DNA from: Gloeocapsopsis dulcis
GTDB taxonomy: Bacteria; Cyanobacteriota; Cyanobacteriia; Cyanobacteriales; Chroococcidiopsidaceae
DNA: 64,000 nucleotides
NCBI RefSeq assembly: GCF_032163395.1
Contig: NZ_CP119968.1
Coordinates: forward strand, 543,501-607,500
Direction: 5' to 3'
Under the pieces are notes generated by a model. It had not been told where the DNA came from and searched no databases. It saw only the letters and a list, made by a program, of their open reading frames with translations. Below are positions 50,248 to 58,413 of this stretch, one piece after another (positions within the stretch are counted from its first letter, which is position 1; each line of letters starts with the position of its first letter). A program made the position numbers and the translations under genes.

Positions 50248-51885
50248 TTACACAATACAATTCAAATCACCTGACCGTTGCGTAAACCGATAGTTTTCTT
50301 GATAGTCAACTGGACAATCAATCACTGTAGGTACATCCTGAGCTAAAGCTGTTTTCAAAATAGGAATAAAATCGGTTGTTGATTCAACACGATAGCCTTT
50401 TAGTCCCATACTTTCAGCTAATTTCACAAAATCAGGATTACCAAAATGGACAAAAGAAGATGTTCCAAACTGGTTACGTTGCTTCCACTCAATTAAGCCA
50501 TAACCGCCATCATTAAAAATTAACGTAACGAATGGCGTACCAACCCGCAATGCAGTTTCTAATTCCTGGCAATTCATCATAAAACCGCCATCACCAGTTG
50601 CAGCAACAACTTTCCGGTTAGGATAAACTAATTTTGCCGCTACTGCCCCAGGAATGGCAATTCCCATTGCGGCAAAGCCATTAGAAATTAAACAAGTATT
50701 TGGGCGATCGCAATGATAATGTCGGGCAATCCACATTTTATGCGCTCCGACATCAGAAATCACAATATCTTCAGGTCCCATTACCTGTCGCAAGTCATAA
50801 ATCAGTTTTTGTGGTTTAATGGGAAACCCATCATCAGTAGCATATTGCTCATAATCTGCGCGAATATCTGAGCGTAATTCCAAAGCATAAGGATCGGGCT
50901 GTTCGTCGCGATCTGCTCTTTTTAAAATTTCGTATAACGAATCCGAAATATCACCAACAACTTCAACAACAGGAATATAACTACTATCAATTTCTGAGGG
51001 AGTTTCTCCAATATGAATAATGGGAATTTTACCATCAGGATTCCATTTTTTTGGGGAATACTCAATTAAGTCATAACCAATTGCAATAACTAAATCAGTA
51101 TTATCAAAACCACAATTAATATAATCGCGTTGTTGCAATCCAACTGACCATAAAGCCAATGGATGTTTATAAGGAATCACACCTTTTCCCATAAATGTAT
51201 TGGCAACAGGAATATTCAGTTGTGTTGCAAATTCAGTTACAGCTTCACTCGCATCTGCCCGAATTGCCCCATTACCAACAAGAATAATTGGGTTCTTGGC
51301 TTGTGAAATCACGGTTGCTGCTTCAGTAATGCTGTGAAACGCCGCATACGTCCTTTCTAACTTATCGGTTTTTAAAGGATTACCTGTAGCGGACATTGCG
51401 GCAATATTTTCGGGTAAATCAATATGAACCGCACCAGGTTTTTCACTTTGCGATCGCTTAAAAGCTTTTCTGACAATTTCTGGGGTATTACTAGGACGGA
51501 CAATTTGAGTATTCCACTTTGTCACAGGAGCAAACATTGCCACCAAATCTAAATACTGGTGGGCTTCGATGTGCATTTGATCTGTTCCCACTTGTCCGGT
51601 AATTGCTACTAATGGCGCACCGTCTAAGTTTGCATCGGCGACTCCAGTCATCAGATTTGTCGCCCCAGGACCTAATGTCGAAAGACACACCCCCGCTTTT
51701 CCCGTTAGGCGTCCGTAGACGTCTGCCATGAACGCTGCACCTTGTTCGTGCCGCGTGGTAATAAATTGAATCGAAGAATTTTTGAGTGCTTCAAGGACGT
51801 GTAAATTTTCTTCTCCTGGCAAGCCAAAAACGTAGCGCACGCCTTCATTTTCTAGGCATTGCACTAATAATTCTGCTGTGTTCAT
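50248..51885 (-). CDS. Thiamine-diphosphate decarboxylase: 2-oxoglutarate decarboxylase of the cyanobacterial TCA cycle
   Basis: A 545-residue ThDP-dependent enzyme. FGLPGEENLHVLEALK, the catalytic glutamate in TTRHEQGAAFMADVYGR, and the metal/ThDP loop GDGGFMMNCQELETALRVG...FND are all present. By general sequence it would be called acetolactate synthase large subunit. However, the partner gene is a succinic-semialdehyde dehydrogenase, the arrangement found in Synechococcus PCC 7002 (A2770/A2771), where this protein decarboxylates 2-oxoglutarate to succinic semialdehyde. I therefore favour 2-oxoglutarate decarboxylase. AAGGAGG lies upstream of the ATG. Second gene of the operon. Confidence 0.82.
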   Translation of the reverse strand: MNTAELLVQCLENEGVRYVFGLPGEENLHVLEALKNSSIQFITTRHEQGAAFMADVYGRLTGKAGVCLSTLGPGATNLMTGVADANLDGAPLVAITGQVGTDQMHIEAHQYLDLVAMFAPVTKWNTQIVRPSNTPEIVRKAFKRSQSEKPGAVHIDLPENIAAMSATGNPLKTDKLERTYAAFHSITEAATVISQAKNPIILVGNGAIRADASEAVTEFATQLNIPVANTFMGKGVIPYKHPLALWSVGLQQRDYINCGFDNTDLVIAIGYDLIEYSPKKWNPDGKIPIIHIGETPSEIDSSYIPVVEVVGDISDSLYEILKRADRDEQPDPYALELRSDIRADYEQYATDDGFPIKPQKLIYDLRQVMGPEDIVISDVGAHKMWIARHYHCDRPNTCLISNGFAAMGIAIPGAVAAKLVYPNRKVVAATGDGGFMMNCQELETALRVGTPFVTLIFNDGGYGLIEWKQRNQFGTSSFVHFGNPDFVKLAESMGLKGYRVESTTDFIPILKTALAQDVPTVIDCPVDYQENYRFTQRSGDLNCIV

Positions 51886-51924
51886 GGAAATTTCCTCCTT
51901 AACAGGTATGGCACTGCCATACCT

Positions 51925-53289
51925 CTACTTCACCCACACTGTTTTAACATTGACGAACTCATGTATGCCTTGAATTCCTAATTCCCTGCCATAGCCAGAA
52001 CGCTTAATTCCGCCAAAAGGCATACGCGGATCAGATTTAACTAAACCGTTGATGAAAACTGCTCCAGCTTCTAGTTCTGAAATTAACCGATCGCGCTGGT
52101 GTTCGTCTGTAGTCCATGCACTTGCACCTAACCCAAAAGGTGTGCTATTCGCTAACTCAATTGCGGCATCGATATCAGGAACGCGAAATAACAGTGCTAC
52201 AGGACCAAAAAATTCTTCGTTGTATGCTGCTGAACCTGCAGGAATCTCACTCAAAATCGTTGGGGGATAGTAGTTTCCATGGCGTGATAATGGTTTGCCA
52301 CCCACTAGCACTTTCGCCCCACTGGCGATGCAATTTTGGACTTGCTGATCTAAATCTTGCAGAATTCCTGGTGTTGCTAATGGTCCAATATTTGTGTTGA
52401 GATCCATCGGATCGCCTACTTTCAGCGCTTGGAACTTTTCTATGAACAGTTTCTCAAATTTGTCAGCGATCGCTTCTTCAACAATGAAGCGTTTGGCAGC
52501 AATACACGATTGACCATTATTAAGCATTCGGGCTGTTGTTGCTGTTTTAGCAGCTGTCTCAATGTCAGCACTTGCTAACACAATAAATGGATCGCTTCCG
52601 CCTAACTCGAGTACTGTTTTTTTGATCTGTTTTCCAGCAGCTACTGCTAAACTTGCGCCTGCGGGTTCGCTTCCCGTTAAAGTTGCTGCTTTGACTCGTT
52701 CATCGGCAATTAACGCGGGTACTTTGTCAGCACCTACTAACAAAGTTTGAAAGACTCCTGTGGGGAAACCCGCTCTTTGGATAATTTCTTGAATTGCTAA
52801 CGCGCATTGCGGTACATTAGAAGCGTGCTTGAGTAAGCCAACGTTGCCTGCCATGAGGGCAGGTGCAGCAAATCGAAAAACCTGCCAAAAGGGAAAATTC
52901 CACGGCATAACTGCTAGAATAATCCCTAATGGTTGATAGCGGATGAAACTGCGACTTGCATCAGTTTTAACGCCGACATCTGTGAGAAAATCCGCTGCGT
53001 GTTCTGCATAGTAACGACATACTAAAGCACACTTTTCAACTTCGGCGATGGCACCTTGTAATGGTTTCCCCATTTCTAGGGTCATTAATTTAGCATATTC
53101 GGCTTTTTGTTGGTCGAGAATATCTGCTGCAGCTTGCATAAAATGCGATCGCTCTGCAATTGATAACCAACGATATTGTGCAAATGCTGTTTGTGCTTGT
53201 TCCAGTTTGGCTGCAATTTCGGCATCGGTCAGCGGCTGAAACGTTTTCAGCGTTTCCCCTGTTGCGGGATTAATTGTAGCGATACCCAT
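51925..53289 (-). CDS. Succinate-semialdehyde dehydrogenase
   Basis: A 454-residue NAD(P)-dependent aldehyde dehydrogenase, slightly short for the family. It oxidises succinic semialdehyde to succinate. Catalytic Cys in NNGQSCIAAKRF, catalytic Glu in LELGGSDPF, and the starting ATINPATGE are seen. Together with the downstream decarboxylase it bypasses 2-oxoglutarate dehydrogenase and succinyl-CoA synthetase, closing the TCA cycle. The gap to the decarboxylase gene is 39 bp with a strong ribosome site, so the two are an operon. Confidence 0.85.
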   Translation of the reverse strand: MGIATINPATGETLKTFQPLTDAEIAAKLEQAQTAFAQYRWLSIAERSHFMQAAADILDQQKAEYAKLMTLEMGKPLQGAIAEVEKCALVCRYYAEHAADFLTDVGVKTDASRSFIRYQPLGIILAVMPWNFPFWQVFRFAAPALMAGNVGLLKHASNVPQCALAIQEIIQRAGFPTGVFQTLLVGADKVPALIADERVKAATLTGSEPAGASLAVAAGKQIKKTVLELGGSDPFIVLASADIETAAKTATTARMLNNGQSCIAAKRFIVEEAIADKFEKLFIEKFQALKVGDPMDLNTNIGPLATPGILQDLDQQVQNCIASGAKVLVGGKPLSRHGNYYPPTILSEIPAGSAAYNEEFFGPVALLFRVPDIDAAIELANSTPFGLGASAWTTDEHQRDRLISELEAGAVFINGLVKSDPRMPFGGIKRSGYGRELGIQGIHEFVNVKTVWVK

Positions 53290-53785
53290 TACCTGACCTC
53301 TTTAATAAATTCATCGCGGGATGTTTTTTTAATTTTGCTCCCGTAATTATTGCTTTTCTTACTTCAATTATCTCTTCTTTTTACAGCTTGAATTATAAAA
53401 ATATCTTGTAAAGGAGTGTTGCACATTTTTAAGTATTTTTGCTTATGAGGTTGCGGACAACTCTGATACCTTGGCGATCGCGGCTGACACAACATATTTT
53501 TTATATGCTTGTGCGGTTGCAAAAAGATTAGAGAAAATGTAATATGTTAAATAATTATTAAATACAGTAACAAGATGTAAAGAAAAAGACTTATGTAATT
53601 ACTAAAAAGTGCTTAAATATACGATTTATCAGAGTTTTGATGTTGCAGTAGAATATATTGAGTTAGTTTACGGTCTTCTCATTTTAGCTATAAGTTTAGT
53701 TTAAACTGAACTTACGAGGACAAAACTATAGAGTCGTGTTAGCTTGTCCCGTTTTTCCTCAACTCATAGCACAGAAGAAAACCTA
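53290..53785. other. Long AT-rich upstream region
   Basis: About 500 bp with no supported gene. It holds the leftward promoter of the TCA operon and the rightward promoter of the first response-regulator cassette. Apart from A/T-rich runs such as TTAAATAATTATTAAAT I see no specific signal. Confidence 0.4.
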
Positions 53786-53850
53786 GTGGGTTAGTTATCT
53801 ACGAGCCAGTCCGCTGTAAGCGCCGTTATTCGCCGCTTGGGGAGTGCCTC
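53786..53850 (+). ncRNA. Structured 5' leader element, copy 1
   Basis: A 65-nt segment that is repeated, with changes, ahead of the paralogous gene at 55163. Shared parts are GTGGRTTA, CGAGCCAGTCC, a hairpin and CTTGGGGA...GCCTC. The hairpin is TAAGCG/CGCTTG here and CAAGTG/CACTTG in copy 2: one wobble pair becomes C-G and one C-G becomes T-A, so pairing is conserved while sequence changes. This is the usual sign of a functional RNA. It lies 63 nt before the chosen start codon. It matches no riboswitch family that I recognise. Confidence 0.6.
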
Positions 53851-53864
53851 AATCTTACATATTG

Positions 53865-53882
53865 TGTGAGGAAGTCCTCACA
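53865..53882 (+). promoter_or_regulatory. Stable hairpin between leader and response-regulator gene
   Basis: TGTGAGG-AAGT-CCTCACA, a perfect 7-bp stem with a tetraloop, lies between the structured leader and the Shine-Dalgarno sequence (GGAG, 53903-53906). The CCTCA at the end of the leader (53847-53851) could instead pair with the TGAGG half of this hairpin, giving two alternative structures. Confidence 0.5.
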
Positions 53883-53913
53883 AATTGAAGACCTTCCTAG
53901 ATGGAGTAGAAAG

Positions 53914-54333
53914 TTGGAAGTACTCTTAGCAAGTAACAAGCAGGCAATTACCCAGCCGCTGATCCTCGCAGTAGATGATGACGAAGATAGCTTACTTTTG
54001 TTGACAGAAGTAGTGAGAGGAAACAATTTTGCATGTATCACAGCACAAAATGGTAAAAGTGCTTTATCATTAGCCCAGCGATACCAACCAGATTTGGTTT
54101 TGCTAGACATACTGCTGCCCGATTTAAATGGCATAGAAGTCGTACATCACTTGAGAAAAAGCCCTCAAACGCAGTTAATTCCTATTATTGCAGTAACAGC
54201 ATTAGCGAAAAAAGAAGATTACCAGCGGATAATGATGGCTGGCTGTGATGGTTACATCACCAAACCTTATATGCTGGACGATCTAGAAAGTGTGATTTTT
54301 AATCATTTGTGCCATACGGTAGCTACAGCGTAG
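53914..54333 (+). CDS. Single-domain (CheY-like) response regulator, copy 1
   Basis: Receiver-domain-only protein. The acidic pocket is AVDDDEDSLLLL, the phospho-accepting Asp is in LVLLDILLPD, the switch Thr in AVTALAKKED, and the conserved Lys in YITKPY. There is no output domain, so it must act on a partner. The frame reaches a GTG at 53866, but that codon sits in the hairpin. GGAG 7 nt before the TTG at 53914 gives a 139-residue protein, nearly the same length as the paralogue at 55163 (137). First gene of a duplicated leader/regulator/DUF2294 cassette. Confidence 0.8.
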   Translation: MEVLLASNKQAITQPLILAVDDDEDSLLLLTEVVRGNNFACITAQNGKSALSLAQRYQPDLVLLDILLPDLNGIEVVHHLRKSPQTQLIPIIAVTALAKKEDYQRIMMAGCDGYITKPYMLDDLESVIFNHLCHTVATA

Positions 54334-54355
54334 CTGGGGCTAAGATAATTTATCT

Positions 54356-54718
54356 CTACTGAGGTTTGGCAGCTAAGACTGCAGTTATACTAGTACGGTC
54401 TGAATCAATATTTGAGGTTCCGATTAAATCTACCACGGGTACTTTAACTACTGCCTCAATGATTGCTTTCAGATGTGGCTCAATAGCTTTGCACAAGTTC
54501 CATCTGACTTCCTCCACTAAATCATGTTTACCACTTTCGATTAAAAGTCGTTCGGGCGGAGTCATTGCGTGTTCAACTAAAATTGTTAAGGTCTTATCTA
54601 ATAAATTGCATATAACCTTTTGTGGTGAGTGCCCCAGCTGACTAGTATATAATGCACGAATCTGTTGTGACAGAGTCTCTTCTAACAAGGTAAAACTAGC
54701 TGGTATTTTTTCCTCCAT
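54356..54718 (-). CDS. DUF2294 (MpsC-like) family protein, copy 1
   Basis: A 120-residue protein of the DUF2294 family. Landmarks are EETLSQQIRALYTSQLGHSPQKVIC, LVEHAMTPPERLLIESGKHDLVEEVRW (in part) and the hydrophobic VVDLIGTSNIDSDRTSITAVL. In staphylococci a related protein, MpsC, belongs to the MpsABC cation/bicarbonate system, but no mpsA or mpsB is in this window. It is convergent with the response-regulator gene, ends 22 bp apart, and the pair is repeated at 55163-56106. Confidence 0.75.
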   Translation of the reverse strand: MEEKIPASFTLLEETLSQQIRALYTSQLGHSPQKVICNLLDKTLTILVEHAMTPPERLLIESGKHDLVEEVRWNLCKAIEPHLKAIIEAVVKVPVVDLIGTSNIDSDRTSITAVLAAKPQ

Positions 54719-55047
54719 AAACTTATCAATAAATCAAGATATATCAATGTACAGAGTACAAAAATAAGCTATCAGGTTCTTTTATCACATTCAAACACTC
54801 TAAAGGCAGATAATTAATTCGAGTGTAGTCATTTGACAATCTATCTGTAGACTGAGAAATTTAAGCACTGTTTCTAAAAACAAAATTAAAATAAAACTAT
54901 AAATTGATGTCAATCCTACCCTAGGAATATTTTTTTTATATCTAAAGATGTATTTATTGATAATAATATTGTAAACTTGAGGAGATCAGAGTTTCTTTGC
55001 TAACTTGCGATGTTCTCTGCTAACCACGAACAAAAATCAACAAATTG
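54719..55047. other. Spacer between the two cassettes
   Basis: A 329-bp AT-rich stretch. It must contain the promoters for the leftward DUF2294 copy 1 and the rightward leader/regulator copy 2. No gene or obvious hairpin was found. Confidence 0.4.
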
Positions 55048-55110
55048 GTGGATTAACTGCGAGCCAGTCCACTGCAAGTGCTGTCGTCTACACCACTTGG
55101 GGAAAGCCTC
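55048..55110 (+). ncRNA. Structured 5' leader element, copy 2
   Basis: The second copy of the leader motif, 63 nt, ending 52 nt before the start codon of the second response regulator. It has GTGGATTAACT, GCGAGCCAGTCCACTG, the CAAGTG/CACTTG hairpin and CTTGGGGAAAGCCTC. GTGG at its start can also pair with CCAC in the middle. The region just downstream carries a HIP1 palindrome and AAGCG/CGCTT, but no hairpin as clear as in copy 1. Confidence 0.6.
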
Positions 55111-55162
55111 GTTCAAGCGATCGCATAAATTGGTTATACGCTTTTGCGACTTTTTCTAAGCT

Positions 55163-55576
55163 ATGAATATGAATTTGCAAAGTTCTAATAGTCCTTATCA
55201 AGATAGGCTTAGACAACCTTTAGTTTTAGCTGTAGACGATAATGAAGACAACTTACAGCTATTGGCTCAACTACTAGTGTTGCTTGAATGTTCTCACATC
55301 ACTGCAACTGATGGTCATACAGCAGTACTTATGGCGCAAAATTATCAACCAAATTTAATTTTGTTAGATATGATGCTGCCAGATTTAGATGGAATTGAGG
55401 TTGTCTCTCGCTTAAAACAAGATCCAGAAACAATGGATATCCCTATCATTGCTGTAACTGCCATGGCAAGATTAGAAGATCAGCAACGGTTTTTGCTAGC
55501 AGGATGTAAGGAATATATAAAAAAACCATACATTATCGAAGAGTTAGAAGCAACAATTCGCCGCTGTCTTGCTTAA
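55163..55576 (+). CDS. Single-domain (CheY-like) response regulator, copy 2
   Basis: A 137-residue receiver-only protein, clearly paralogous to copy 1 (about half of the residues identical by eye, for example AVDDNEDNL, LLDMMLPDLDGIEVV, IPIIAVTAMARLED, AGCKEYIKKPY). Phospho-acceptor Asp69, switch Thr and Lys are present. No output domain. It is preceded by the same structured leader and followed by a convergent DUF2294 gene. Confidence 0.85.
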   Translation: MNMNLQSSNSPYQDRLRQPLVLAVDDNEDNLQLLAQLLVLLECSHITATDGHTAVLMAQNYQPNLILLDMMLPDLDGIEVVSRLKQDPETMDIPIIAVTAMARLEDQQRFLLAGCKEYIKKPYIIEELEATIRRCLA

Positions 55577-55722
55577 TTTTTCTAATATCAAGATTGAGTT
55601 AAGGACTCACAATTAGAGTAGCTAGTGATTAGTAACTAGTAATTCAACTAAAGATGATGTAACAACAAGAAGCTAAAGATCTAATTTCAAACAACAAATT
55701 AAATATTTCAGATATCAGCGGT

Positions 55723-56106
55723 TCAAGCCATATTTCGGAACTTTGGTGTTTCTGCCAAAATAGCTATAGTGGCAGTACGACCTGTATCCAGTTTTGCGTT
55801 ACTCAATAAATCTATTACATTGACTCCCACAATTTCCTCTATAATTGATTTAATTTGCGGTTTTAATGCCTCATCAATCTCAGAACGTACTTCTTGGGCT
55901 AGCTCTTCTTGACCAGTACTAACTAGAAGTTGCTCAGGTTGCGTAATCGAATCTTCTAAAATAATTGCGACTTTTTCGTCAAAAATCTGACAAGATATTC
56001 GGCTTGGTTGATGTTCCAATTGATGACGATATAAAGCTTGAATTCGCTGTGACAAAGTACGTTCAATTTGCCCACGCGTAGGAATAGAAGAATCCATGGT
56101 TATCAA
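55723..56106 (-). CDS. DUF2294 (MpsC-like) family protein, copy 2
   Basis: A 127-residue paralogue of the protein at 54356. It shares TLSQRIQALYRHQLEHQPSR, the LEDSITQPEQLLVSTGQEELAQEVR block (in part), GVNVIDLLSNAKLDTGRTATIAIL and the same length and topology. The ends of this gene and the second response-regulator gene face each other across 146 bp. Met4 is an alternative start. The duplicate arrangement argues that DUF2294 protein and regulator work together. Confidence 0.77.
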   Translation of the reverse strand: MITMDSSIPTRGQIERTLSQRIQALYRHQLEHQPSRISCQIFDEKVAIILEDSITQPEQLLVSTGQEELAQEVRSEIDEALKPQIKSIIEEIVGVNVIDLLSNAKLDTGRTATIAILAETPKFRNMA

Positions 56107-56232
56107 ATGAAGAAAGAAGTTAATTGAATAAAAAATCTGCCCACAGGGGGTCGATATTACCTAATAAGATAATCGCACAAATTCAACTATACTCCTAATG
56201 GTAGAGCTTTGGGTGAAAAATTAGTGTAATAC

Positions 56233-57291
56233 TTAGTAATCAGGTGAGGGATAAATCAAGATCTTGTAAGTTTCTTGAGTAGGAGCGATCGCGCGTTCTA
56301 CTGCTGCAGATAACTCGTGTAAAGGGTAGCGATCGCTAATCAGGGTTTCTACGTTAATTCGGTGATTGAAAACAATATCCGCAGCCAGACTTTGCAACCG
56401 AAACGAAGAACTGTAGCTACCGATCAAATCGATTTCACGACGGTAAAGAACATTAGGGTTAAGTGGAATTTCGACTTCATCGGGAAACTCTGCAAAAAAT
56501 AAAATCTTACCACCTTTGCGCGTACAGTTTAAGGCTTGAAAAAAGGCTTTATCGCTAGGAACTGCAAGTAATGTCGTATCAACCCCCATGCCATTTGTCA
56601 TTGCGTGAATCTTGGCTACTAATTCTGCATCCCGCGCATCAAACGCTGCTTCTGCACCAACACTCAAAGCTTTGGCAATTCTGGAAGGAAGTAAATCGGT
56701 AGCGATCGCTCTTGCACCAAAATATTTCACCAACATAATAAACATTAACCCAATTGGTCCTGCACCTGTCACTAATACAGTTTGTCCTGGTGCAATTTGG
56801 GCTTTTTTCACGGCTTTAAGACAACAATTCGTCGGTTCGACAAAACTTGCTATTTCAAAACTCACATCGTCTGGAATCGAGATTAACCCACCGTTACGGA
56901 CAATATGACTAGGAACCTTAACAAACTCTGCAAAACCACCGCCGCTGGGTGCAAATCCAGCCGTTGTGCAGATATTCTTGTACACATCACACATTGAGAA
57001 ATTGTCATTGAGACAGTAGCCACAGCGCATACAAGGAATGTGGTGCATCACAACCACGCGATCGCCAACTTGCCAGTTTTTAACATCTTCTCCAACTGCT
57101 GCAATTACTCCTGCTGTTTCATGTCCAAAAATTCGCGGTGGTTCGTATAAAGGATAGAGAATCTTTTTGATATCCGACTGACACAAGCCCACAACACGCA
57201 CTTGTACCAATACCTCATCAGCTTCTAGAGTAGGTACTGGCAATTCCTCATAACTTAGCTGCTTAACGCCGCGATATACCTGTGCTTTCAT
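56233..57291 (-). CDS. Zinc-dependent alcohol/polyol dehydrogenase (MDR superfamily)
   Basis: A 352-residue medium-chain dehydrogenase. Catalytic zinc region VGLCQSDIKK and GHETAG; structural zinc cysteines in CMRCGYCLNDNFSMC; NAD-binding VTGAGPIGLMF. It resembles the threonine/sorbitol dehydrogenase branch. Substrate unclear. The gene begins 57 bp after a degraded PIN gene on the same strand and probably uses its own promoter. Confidence 0.85.
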   Translation of the reverse strand: MKAQVYRGVKQLSYEELPVPTLEADEVLVQVRVVGLCQSDIKKILYPLYEPPRIFGHETAGVIAAVGEDVKNWQVGDRVVVMHHIPCMRCGYCLNDNFSMCDVYKNICTTAGFAPSGGGFAEFVKVPSHIVRNGGLISIPDDVSFEIASFVEPTNCCLKAVKKAQIAPGQTVLVTGAGPIGLMFIMLVKYFGARAIATDLLPSRIAKALSVGAEAAFDARDAELVAKIHAMTNGMGVDTTLLAVPSDKAFFQALNCTRKGGKILFFAEFPDEVEIPLNPNVLYRREIDLIGSYSSSFRLQSLAADIVFNHRINVETLISDRYPLHELSAAVERAIAPTQETYKILIYPSPDY

Positions 57292-57347
57292 GCCGCTTCA
57301 CCGCTCAACGATCTTAGATTTAACACTATTGAGCAGCGTACAACCAA

Positions 57348-57916
57348 TCAATCAATACTTTGTAGTGTTAATTGCACTTGGCTAACAAATTCAGGTACTT
57401 GCTTGTTTAGCTTCGTCAGAAGTTCATCAACACTAACTGGCGGATTCTTCAAATCTTGAGATTGCTGCTGAATAAGCTGAAGCATCAACGCTGGAAATTG
57501 CTTTTGTAGATTTGTGAGAAACACATCTGGGTGTTGAGCTTCAATACCAAAAGGAGCAAGTATCTCTTGTGGAAAGTGCTTGAGATTTGTAGTTACAATT
57601 ATCTTAACTTTAGCAACCATAGCAGCAGCGACAACATGACGATCATTTGGATGATTTGTCATTACTGCAACTAGTTCATCAGGTACTTCCACAATTGCTT
57701 CAGGAAAATGTGATTTGATCATTGCCTGATAGCGTACTGCCTTACTATCGGTCATTCTTCCTTTGTTTACAAGGTTACGAGTTGCACCATCAAGAATTTC
57801 TTGGGAAAGTTGACTTGATACAATTCAACTTCAGCAGCACGTAGTAGAGTATCGCATAAAGGCATAGGAAATAGTACGCAAGAGTCCAGAATAACGGAAA
57901 TTGGTATTCTATTCAG
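57348..57916 (-). pseudogene. Decayed PIN-domain toxin gene (frameshift and lost start)
   Basis: Read on the minus strand, frame one gives VILDSCVLFPMPLCDTLLRA through EVELYQV, which is a PIN-domain N-terminus with the first catalytic Asp. After about 57812 the protein continues only in another frame: LSQEILDGATRNLVNKGRM then TDSKAVRYQAM and VVAAAMVAKVKIIVTTN. A single base is probably missing at about 57810-57818. The position expected for ATG (by overlap with the antitoxin stop) reads CTG. The longest intact frame covers only 57348-57755. PIN toxins are Mg-dependent RNases. The partner antitoxin-like gene upstream is intact. Confidence 0.75.
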
Positions 57917-58343
57917 GTTTACCTATCTCTTCGTTATAGAATCCCTCTTCTTGTAGAAATTGAGTGAGTTCTTTCATTGCTTTCCTGCGTTTCCTATCTC
58001 GTTGTTCCTTATATTGCATTAAATCTTGGAAACGTACCCGACGATGCGTTCCTACTTTGATATGTGGGATTTCTCCTTGTTCTAATAGTTTGATTAAATA
58101 TGGGCGGGAAACATTGAGCAGATCTGCAGCTTGTTGTGTTGTCAATTCTTGATCTTGAGACACTACAGTGATCGATTGCCCTGCTTTGATCGCTTGCACA
58201 ACTTGATGCAATACTTGATAAATCGATTCGGAAATGAGAGTTGCTTCTCCATCACTACCTACGAGCTTTGCGCTGGAACCTTCAGTGTCATTTAACTGCT
58301 GAGAATGTACAATTACATCTCTTTGGGCGTTGTGGCTTAACAT
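57909..58343 (-). CDS. Excisionase/HTH-type antitoxin of a PIN toxin pair
   Basis: A 144-residue protein. The C-terminal half is a MerR-like excisionase helix-turn-helix (LTTQQAADLLNVSRPYLIKLLEQGEIPHIKVGTHRRVRFQDLMQY, in part), and the N-terminal half (HSQQLNDTEGSSAKLVGSDG ... ISESIYQVLHQVVQAIKAG) resembles an antitoxin N-terminus. It should bind its own promoter and neutralise the PIN toxin encoded next. Its stop overlaps the former toxin start. The toxin is broken, so the antitoxin may now act alone as a regulator. Confidence 0.8.
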   Translation of the reverse strand: MLSHNAQRDVIVHSQQLNDTEGSSAKLVGSDGEATLISESIYQVLHQVVQAIKAGQSITVVSQDQELTTQQAADLLNVSRPYLIKLLEQGEIPHIKVGTHRRVRFQDLMQYKEQRDRKRRKAMKELTQFLQEEGFYNEEIGKPE

Positions 58344-58413
58344 GATAATTTGAGTGCGATCGCGTGTGAATCATTTTCGCATATCGTAATACATAAACGC
58401 AATATCCGAAACA

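Noticed and set aside
53786-53850. Cobalamin riboswitch as an explanation for the leader
   Set aside because: GAGCCAGTCC superficially recalls a B12-box, but the conserved cobalamin core segments and overall length are missing.
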